A DNA stretch of 13,768 nucleotides from Muribaculaceae bacterium (lineage in GTDB: Bacteria; Bacteroidota; Bacteroidia; Bacteroidales; Muribaculaceae). The notes beneath the pieces are model-generated. The model was given only the letters and a program-made list of their open reading frames with translations. It searched no databases and was not told where the DNA came from. Where the stretch lies: the NCBI GenBank assembly GCA_029051445.1, contig JAIDKP010000158.1:1-13768 (forward strand), read 5' to 3'. Positions 8,401 to 13,768 of the stretch are shown here, piece after piece. Position numbers and translations under genes: made by a program. Within the stretch, counting starts at the first letter, position 1, and each line of letters opens with the position of its first letter.

Positions 8401-9476
8401 AATCAATATTGCGCATAATCATGCCGTCGCTGCTTCCGTCGCTGGCTCTGTCGTCATGCTACTCCGACTTCGACCCGAACATCGACAGTACCCCTGTTCT
8501 CTGCATCAATGCCACAGTCGAGGCCGGAGAGCCTCTGAAAGTGGAGGTGACTCACACATGGCGTTGGGAAGAGTCTGATCTGATTGATAAAAATGGTGCT
8601 GAAGTTACCGATGCGACTGTAAAACTCTACGTCAACGACAACTATGTAGAGGATCTCACATGCCGTGAGGTGGAGCGTGATCCCAATCAGTCCTACCTCG
8701 TACCACAGTTCAGATATCTGTATTTTTCCGATAAATACATTCCGGCAAGCGGCGATGTCGTACGTCTTGAGGCCGAGTCGGAGCAATATGGCGGTGCGTC
8801 GGCAACCGAGACCATTCCTCACGCGGTCGGAATCGACCGTGTGGAGTCAACTCTCTCCGATGTGCATGTGTACAGTAACAGTAATGGTGGGATCGATTGC
8901 ACGTTTGACCTCAGTATGCTCATTTATTTCACCGATCCTGCCGATGTCAGAAACTTCTATCAGTTCAATATGGGTGCTTGGAACCCTTATATGTATGATA
9001 ATGAAACCAGCGAAGTCTGCTATTTTATGTACAATATGTGGGATGTGGATATGACTGGAGAACCACTCTTTACCGAGCATGTGTCGACACTCGAGTCGAT
9101 CGTGGCCGAGACATGGGGCTACAGCTTCTTCTCCGACCGTCAGATATCGGGAAAGACCTATCCGCTGCATGTGAAAATCAATGATTGCAGTCTCACGTAC
9201 TATAATCCCGAAAATAAGCCTGATTATGAGAATGCCGGTCTTGAATTTGAATTGATGTCGTTGTCGCAGAGCTACTACAATCACGTGCTCTCGGTGTGGG
9301 AGGCTAACGACGGCATAGTCGGATCGCTCGGCAGCGTCGGCCTCGGAGAGGCTGTGCCGCCCTACAGCAACGTGTCGTCGCATGCAGGCATAGTCGCCGG
9401 ATGCGCCGGCTCAAAAGTCAGGTTGTCTATTCCTCTGATTCTAAAGGAATATCTTGATCTAAAAACGCAGCAATAA
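8388..9476 (+). CDS. DUF4249 family outer-membrane lipoprotein
   Basis: This 362-residue lipoprotein has an N-terminal signal with Lys5 and Arg9, then a hydrophobic core and the lipobox LSSC with Cys24 as the lipidated residue. The residues after Cys24 (Tyr-Ser-Asp-Phe-Asp) are acidic, as in the export signals that send Bacteroidota lipoproteins to the cell surface. The mature part is beta-rich (PVLCINATVEAGEPLKVEV, VKLYVNDNYVEDL, VVRLEAESEQYGGASATETIP), a pattern typical of DUF4249. Such proteins are encoded next to TonB-dependent receptors and probably cap or feed them, though their biochemical role is not established to my knowledge. The start at 8388 overlaps the receptor gene by 13 bp, which implies translational coupling. 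An ATG at 8421 would remove both basic residues of the signal peptide, so 8388 is preferred. A terminator follows 25 bp after the stop. Confidence 0.9.
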   Translation: MAVLKSILRIIMPSLLPSLALSSCYSDFDPNIDSTPVLCINATVEAGEPLKVEVTHTWRWEESDLIDKNGAEVTDATVKLYVNDNYVEDLTCREVERDPNQSYLVPQFRYLYFSDKYIPASGDVVRLEAESEQYGGASATETIPHAVGIDRVESTLSDVHVYSNSNGGIDCTFDLSMLIYFTDPADVRNFYQFNMGAWNPYMYDNETSEVCYFMYNMWDVDMTGEPLFTEHVSTLESIVAETWGYSFFSDRQISGKTYPLHVKINDCSLTYYNPENKPDYENAGLEFELMSLSQSYYNHVLSVWEANDGIVGSLGSVGLGEAVPPYSNVSSHAGIVAGCAGSKVRLSIPLILKEYLDLKTQQ

Positions 9477-9500
9477 TGGAACTCTAAGGAGTAGCTGCAA

Positions 9501-9542
9501 TGGCCTCGGACGTGTGCGAAAGTTCGTCCGGGGCCAGTTTTT
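9501..9542 (+). terminator. Rho-independent terminator after the DUF4249 gene
   Basis: The arms 9501-9512 and 9525-9536 form a 12-bp GC-rich stem with one G-T wobble around a 12-base loop. A run of five T (9538-9542) follows. The hairpin begins 25 bp after the DUF4249 stop and should end the signalling/uptake transcript. Confidence 0.85.
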
Positions 9543-9571
9543 ACACAGATTCATTGGTATTTATCTTAAAC

Positions 9572-9608
9572 AACAAAAGGCCTTGGAGCGTGTCCAAGAC
9601 CTTTTGTT
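9572..9608. terminator. Bidirectional terminator hairpin between convergent units
   Basis: AACAAAAGG (9572-9580) pairs perfectly with CCTTTTGTT (9600-9608). After one C/A mismatch, CTTGGA (9582-9587) pairs with TCCAAG (9593-9598) around a five-base loop. Because the outer stem is A-rich on the 5' side and T-rich on the 3' side, both strands end in a U-rich arm, so it can terminate transcription from either side. It lies 18 bp after the stop of the minus-strand TlpA-like gene and backs up the plus-strand terminator at 9501-9542. Confidence 0.75.
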
Positions 9609-9626
9609 AGATAATATAGCAGCTTC

Positions 9627-10655
9627 TTATTTCATTGCCTCGGCAACGGCATCTTTGAGGGCCTGACCCTGCTTGCCGCGGCTGAGGATTGTGCCGTCGG
9701 GGCCGATGAGGATGATGGTAGGTATGCCGAGTATACCATACATGTCGGTCGGGATAGTCTTGGCATCCATGATCACGGGCCATGTGATGTCGAGCTCCTT
9801 CATGGCTTTTTCGGTCTCAGGCACCTGATCCCAAACAGCAACACCTACTACATCGAGTCCCTTGGGGCCGTACTCGTTGAGGATCTCCTTGATCACGGGG
9901 ATCTCGCGACGGCAGGGTCCGCACCAGCTTGCCCAGAAGTCGACAAGTGTGTAGTGGCCGGGCTGCATCAGGCCGCTGAGGGTCTGTGTTGTGCCATTGT
10001 AGGGAACCTCGAAGTCCTTATAAGGCTTGCCTTCGCCGGTCTCCTCGGCGATCTTCTTGCTGTTGAGTTGCTTTTCGATGGCTGTGTAGCTCTTGAGCGA
10101 GGGGTGATCGTTGAGGGCTGCCTCGATCTCGGCAACCGACAGGCCGTAGGCTTTGTTCATGAATAGGCTTGCGCCGACGGGGTTGTCGATGTTGGCGTTC
10201 ATGACGCTGTCGGTGTATGCCTCATATTCGTTGTAGATTTCCTCCTGCTTCTGTTCGGCATCGGCATCATCCTTGTTGATAGCCGACATGCGCTCGTTGA
10301 TACCTTTCTGGTATGCAGTGAGCTGCCCCAGCACGTCGTTGAGTGCTGTGCCTGTAGCGCCGGTCTCGGAAGCGAAAGTGATTTCTCCTGCCTCAAGTAC
10401 GGCCTGGCCGAGTGAGGGGCCGCCGTTGACGCGTATCTGCACCAGCATGGGAGTGGTGATCTCATCTTCAAAAACTACAGTGCCGGCTGCAACTGTTGCT
10501 CTCTGGATTGTGTCGCCATTGTTGCGTGAGATAAGCAGTACTTCCTTGTCGTTGTGCTTCTCATTGACATTGGCAGTGAGTTTGTAGCGGTCGGCTTGGC
10601 CGCATGATGCCACAAGTGCGAGAAGGCAGATGGGCGCGATTGACGATAGTTTCAT
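9627..10655 (-). CDS. TlpA/ResA-like thiol-disulfide lipoprotein with DUF4369 domain
   Basis: This 342-residue lipoprotein has a signal peptide ending in the lipobox VASC, with Cys18 as the lipid site. A DUF4369-like beta domain follows at about 24-110 (YKLTANV, a short turn, then NNGDTIQRATV and a VVFEDEITTPMLVQI strand). The middle region (about 110-210) is helical and Glu/Lys-rich. The C-terminal thioredoxin-fold domain (about 212-342) carries the redox motif WCGPC with Cys245 and Cys248 and the cis-proline Pro312 in GIPT. It should act in the periplasm as a membrane-anchored thiol-disulfide oxidoreductase, probably as a reductant in disulfide exchange or cytochrome maturation; the partner is unknown. 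Similar DUF4369/TlpA proteins are abundant in Bacteroidota. It lies 40 bp downstream of priA on the same strand, and I see no convincing promoter in that gap. Confidence 0.94.
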   Translation of the reverse strand: MKLSSIAPICLLALVASCGQADRYKLTANVNEKHNDKEVLLISRNNGDTIQRATVAAGTVVFEDEITTPMLVQIRVNGGPSLGQAVLEAGEITFASETGATGTALNDVLGQLTAYQKGINERMSAINKDDADAEQKQEEIYNEYEAYTDSVMNANIDNPVGASLFMNKAYGLSVAEIEAALNDHPSLKSYTAIEKQLNSKKIAEETGEGKPYKDFEVPYNGTTQTLSGLMQPGHYTLVDFWASWCGPCRREIPVIKEILNEYGPKGLDVVGVAVWDQVPETEKAMKELDITWPVIMDAKTIPTDMYGILGIPTIILIGPDGTILSRGKQGQALKDAVAEAMK

Positions 10656-10695
10656 CGTGATTTATAATTTTGGTTTTCTGGTCTTTGACGTTTGC

Positions 10696-13167
10696 TCATA
10701 CCGGGTCGACATCGTAGTGGATCTGAATCCCTTTCATAGTCTGTCGGTTGTGCATCATTTCAAACACTTCGCGAAGATACGATTTTATTTTGGGCATTGA
10801 AGCGTTTGGCTCGACTTTTAGCATTATTCTCCTGATATACATGAGCTGTATGCGTGCCACAGGAGGCTCTTCAGGGCCATATACACGTTTGCCGAGCCCC
10901 TGACGCAGCACTTCGGCGTAGGCTGCGGCTTGTGTAGCCACTGCTACCGGATCGCGGTGGCGTAGATATATGTTGATAACCCGTGAGAACGGCGGGTAGG
11001 TGTATTGCCTGCGTTCATCGATCACAGAGTTGTAATGTGCCTCATAGTCGTGGGCGCATATGTGCCCTATGACAGGGTGTTCCGGGTCATAGGTCTGCAC
11101 AAGTACCTTTCCCTCGACTCCCTCACGGCGTCCGGCGCGTCCGGCAACCTGCGACATCATGTTGAATGCTCGCTCCGACGAGCGAAAGTCCGGGTAGTGT
11201 ATGATGGCATCGGCGTTCAGTATGCCCACAATACTGACTCCGCCGAAATCGAGTCCTTTGGTGACCATCTGGGTTCCTACAAGTATGTCGCTTTTGCCTT
11301 GTGAAAACTCCGTGATAATGTGTTCGTAGCCGTCTTTGTTACGAGTGGTGTCAAGATCCATGCGGCTTATGCGGGCTGCCGGAAAGCGTTTTTGTATCTC
11401 GTCTTCGATGCGCTCTGTGCCGTAACCGACGACCTCTATGGCGGGCTCCTTGCACTGCGGGCATATGTGTGGTACGGCGTAGCTGCTGCCGCAGTAGTGG
11501 CATACCATCTGTCCGAGACGCTTGTGGTAGGTGAGGGAGACATCGCATCTCTCGCATCGCGGTACCCAGGCGCACATTTTGCATCTCACCATCGGTGCAT
11601 AGCCGCGACGGTTCTGAAAAAATATCGCCTGATGTCCTTCGGCGAGAGCTTTGTCGGTCGCTTCGGCTGTTATGTCGGCGAGCGATCCGGTCACACAGTG
11701 GCTTTTGCGCGCTCTGGTCATGTCGACCACCTCTATTTTGGGCAGAGGGGCATCGTTGTATCGGGTGAGCAGACTCACGAGGTCGAATTTTCCCTCGCGT
11801 GCTTTCCAATATGTCTCGATTGCTGGCGTGGCGCTACCAAGCAGTGTTTTGGCACCATGCATCGACGCGAGCACTATTGCGGCATCGCGGCCATGATAGC
11901 GCGGGGCGGGATCATATTGCTTATAGCTCGGCTCATGCTCTTCGTCGACAATGACAAGCCTTAGCCGGCCAAATGGAAGAAACACGGCTGACCGTGCTCC
12001 TATAACCACACAGGGTCCGCTTTTTTGGAGCATCTTGCGCCATACTTCCACGCGCTCGTTGTCGGAAAACTTGGAGTGGTATATGAGTACTTTGTCACCA
12101 AAGACTTTCTGCATTCTTTGGGTGAGCTGCGTTGTCAACGCGATTTCAGGCACAAGCAGCAGACACTGTTCGCCTTGGGAAAGTACCTGATCTATGAGGT
12201 GCTGGTATATTTCTGTCTTTCCGCTTGATGTGACTCCGTGAAGCAGTGTCACGTTGTGGCTTTCCCAACTGTGTCCTATCTCTTTCAGTGCTGTGCTCTG
12301 CGCGGTGGTGAGCGACGGTAGGCTGCCTGTGGATTTGCCTGTATAGCGGAACCGGCCGACTTCCTTGTGATAGATCTCGACTATGCCTTTTTTTGCGGCA
12401 GCAAGCAATATAGGGCCGCTCACTCCGCTTTTTTCCAGAAGTTGCTCTCGAGATACCTCGGTGACAGGGCAGCCCTGGCGTCCGGCTCCCGAAAGCTGCA
12501 TCAGCGCGAGCATCAGCGACTCTTGCTTTTTGGCTCCTTTCACGGCGGCAAAAGCTGAGGCTATGCCGTCGGGAGTCGTGTCGGTGATCCTGACGTACGG
12601 CACCTTGCGTGTGCGGTATCGCTCGACCAGTTTTTCCGATACGATTATATGCCCGCTGTCGAGCATCCGTGAGGCAAGCTGCGATATCCGTTTCATGCCG
12701 GTCGCTTTTTCAATGTCGGCCACCGACATTTTGCCTTTTGTGCGGAGCACGCCGAGTAGCATCAGCTCTCTCTCGCCGAGACTGTCGCAGCCTGTTTCGT
12801 CTTCCTCGAGATCGGGGTTGATTTCCAGGAATGTCTCACTCTCGACCTTCAGTCCGGCAGGCATTGCGGCTCTGAATACATCGCCGAGAGCACACAGATA
12901 GTAGTCGGAAAGCCATTGCCAGAATTTGATCTGCGGATATCTTACGATCGGCTCATCGTCGAGAGTCATCGCGATTTCCTTGATTTCGAAGTCGACTTGC
13001 GGCGCTTTGGGAAGAACCGAAAGGACAATGCCGGTGTAGTATTTGCGTAGCCCGAAAGGAACGATGACCCGATGGCCCGGCTGCACCTGCGCGCTCAATA
13101 CCGGAGGTATGGAGTAGGTGAAAGTTGTGCTCAGCGGCAACGGCAAGGCGACTTCGGCATAAAGCAT
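10696..13167 (-). CDS. priA: Primosomal protein N' (replication restart helicase PriA)
   Basis: This 823-residue protein is a superfamily 2 3'-to-5' helicase that recognises stalled forks and reloads the replicative helicase. The N-terminal 3'BD domain is visible (YAEVALPLPLSTTFTYSIP at residues 3-21, then RVIVPFG and YTGIV). Next is a winged-helix region, then the helicase core with Walker A GVTSSGKT at 311-318 and the DEEH box at 408-411. Eight zinc-binding cysteines in four pairs lie between the two helicase lobes: 529/532, 538/541, 556/559 and 569/572. A QVAGRAGR motif marks helicase motif VI. It is about 90 residues longer than E. coli PriA, which I believe is usual in this phylum. The start at 13167 fits the family N-terminus. 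It lies 53 bp after the upstream sigma-factor gene. Confidence 0.97.
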   Translation of the reverse strand: MLYAEVALPLPLSTTFTYSIPPVLSAQVQPGHRVIVPFGLRKYYTGIVLSVLPKAPQVDFEIKEIAMTLDDEPIVRYPQIKFWQWLSDYYLCALGDVFRAAMPAGLKVESETFLEINPDLEEDETGCDSLGERELMLLGVLRTKGKMSVADIEKATGMKRISQLASRMLDSGHIIVSEKLVERYRTRKVPYVRITDTTPDGIASAFAAVKGAKKQESLMLALMQLSGAGRQGCPVTEVSREQLLEKSGVSGPILLAAAKKGIVEIYHKEVGRFRYTGKSTGSLPSLTTAQSTALKEIGHSWESHNVTLLHGVTSSGKTEIYQHLIDQVLSQGEQCLLLVPEIALTTQLTQRMQKVFGDKVLIYHSKFSDNERVEVWRKMLQKSGPCVVIGARSAVFLPFGRLRLVIVDEEHEPSYKQYDPAPRYHGRDAAIVLASMHGAKTLLGSATPAIETYWKAREGKFDLVSLLTRYNDAPLPKIEVVDMTRARKSHCVTGSLADITAEATDKALAEGHQAIFFQNRRGYAPMVRCKMCAWVPRCERCDVSLTYHKRLGQMVCHYCGSSYAVPHICPQCKEPAIEVVGYGTERIEDEIQKRFPAARISRMDLDTTRNKDGYEHIITEFSQGKSDILVGTQMVTKGLDFGGVSIVGILNADAIIHYPDFRSSERAFNMMSQVAGRAGRREGVEGKVLVQTYDPEHPVIGHICAHDYEAHYNSVIDERRQYTYPPFSRVINIYLRHRDPVAVATQAAAYAEVLRQGLGKRVYGPEEPPVARIQLMYIRRIMLKVEPNASMPKIKSYLREVFEMMHNRQTMKGIQIHYDVDPV

Positions 13168-13220
13168 CGTTGAAAGTCGTGGGTTGTGGTGTCTGTTTTT
13201 GTGGAGAAGCGGCTCTGTTT

Positions 13221-13768
13221 TCAGTCGTTTTCGTTGAAATATCGTTCGATTTTCTGAACCGCAAGGTGGTATGATGCTTTCAAGGCTCCGACGGAAGTGC
13301 CGAGTATCTCGGAAATTTTCTCGTAGGGCATTTCGTCGTAGTAGCGCATATTGAATACTATGCGTTGTTTTTCGGGTAGAGTCGTGATGGCTTTACGCAG
13401 TTTACGGGCAATCTCGTCTCCATCGATCCACTCGTCGGATTCGATAGTGTGAACGAGGCTTCCTTCTTCGTCATCTATCGAGACTCCTTTGCGCTTCTGC
13501 TCTTTGCTGAGAAATGTAAGACTCTCGTTTAGCGCAATTTTGTATAGCCATGTCGAGAGTTTTGCGTCGCCCCTGAAGTTCTCGATCGAAGTCCAAGCCT
13601 TTAAAAAGGTGTTCTGAAGAATGTCGTTGGCATCATCATGGCTTTCCACAAGCCTACGTATCTGCCAATACAGGGGCTCGGAGTAGCGACGTATAACCTC
13701 GTTCATGGCAGTGCGGCAGGTCTCCGGCTGACGCAGTCGCCCAACCAGTTCCTGATCCTCCTCTATAA
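13221..13768 (-). CDS. ECF-family RNA polymerase sigma factor, 5' end cut by window edge
   Basis: The frame contains region 2 (DDANDILQNTFLKAW and FRGDAKLSTWLYKIALNE) and region 4 (LPEKQRIVFNMRYYDEMPY, then the helix-turn-helix ISEILGTSVGALKASYHLA), so it is an ECF sigma factor. An internal ATG at 13706 gives 161 aa. However, the frame stays open for 20 more codons to the window edge, and these encode EEDQELVGRLRQPETCRTA, the typical first helix of Bacteroidota ECF sigma factors. The true start therefore lies just outside the window and the gene is reported as partial. No receptor or FecR gene follows. The next genes are priA (53 bp away) and a TlpA-like lipoprotein, so this looks like a general or stress-type ECF factor rather than a surface-signalling one, and any anti-sigma gene is not visible. 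Confidence 0.93.
   Translation of the reverse strand, partial: IEEDQELVGRLRQPETCRTAMNEVIRRYSEPLYWQIRRLVESHDDANDILQNTFLKAWTSIENFRGDAKLSTWLYKIALNESLTFLSKEQKRKGVSIDDEEGSLVHTIESDEWIDGDEIARKLRKAITTLPEKQRIVFNMRYYDEMPYEKISEILGTSVGALKASYHLAVQKIERYFNEND

Noticed and set aside
5746-9476. Classic SusC/SusD glycan-uptake pair.
   Set aside because: The receptor carries an STN domain, and its lipoprotein partner is shorter than SusD, lacks SusD features and reads as DUF4249. No glycoside hydrolase or sulfatase gene is nearby.
9500-9610. A 36-codon plus-strand ORF with a good AAGGAG (9486-9491) eight bases before its ATG.
   Set aside because: It runs straight through both terminator hairpins, its composition follows the stem sequences, and it resembles no known peptide. 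It is most likely chance.
11320-11964. A 214-codon plus-strand frame opposite priA.
   Set aside because: It lies antisense to the conserved helicase and zinc-binding core of PriA and shows no domain or start signal.

Overview
The window looks like ordinary chromosomal DNA from a gut-type Bacteroidota, most likely order Bacteroidales and possibly Muribaculaceae. The signs are a TonB-dependent receptor with an STN domain paired with a DUF4249 lipoprotein, a DUF4974-type regulator, a DUF3467 protein, a DUF4369/TlpA lipoprotein, and Bacteroidales-like CysRS, PriA and ECF sigma sequences. The order is firm. The family is a guess from sequence style and a G+C content near 50%. I see no rRNA, tRNA, CRISPR array, insertion sequence or phage gene. 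No stretch over 150 bases lacks a gene.

Left block (1-5239, + strand): the 3' end of an unrecognised gene, a DUF3467 protein, cysteinyl-tRNA synthetase (cysS), an EamA/DMT-type exporter, a RecD-like SF1 helicase and an ECF sigma factor. The genes are packed head to tail: 29 bp gaps around the DUF3467 gene, an overlap between cysS and the exporter, then gaps of 5 and 3 bp. They read as one transcription unit.

Middle block (4733-9476, + strand): a cell-surface signalling and uptake locus. The order is ECF sigma factor, a very short FecR-like membrane protein (147 aa, one TM helix, one DUF4974-like domain), an STN-containing TonB-dependent receptor (884 aa) and a DUF4249 outer-membrane lipoprotein (362 aa). 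The likely logic is that substrate binding at the receptor/lipoprotein pair signals through the receptor's periplasmic STN domain to the mini-FecR, which controls the sigma factor. The odd part is the mini-FecR, which lacks the usual central FecR domain. The block ends in an intrinsic terminator and then a symmetric hairpin that can serve both converging units.

Right block (9627-13768, - strand): in transcription order, an ECF sigma factor whose 5' end lies beyond the window, priA (primosomal helicase) and a TlpA-like thiol-disulfide lipoprotein. The gaps are 53 and 40 bp, so a shared transcript is plausible.

No wholly new system is evident. The best candidate for a second look is the minimal sigma/mini-FecR/receptor/DUF4249 signalling locus and its attachment to a housekeeping gene run.
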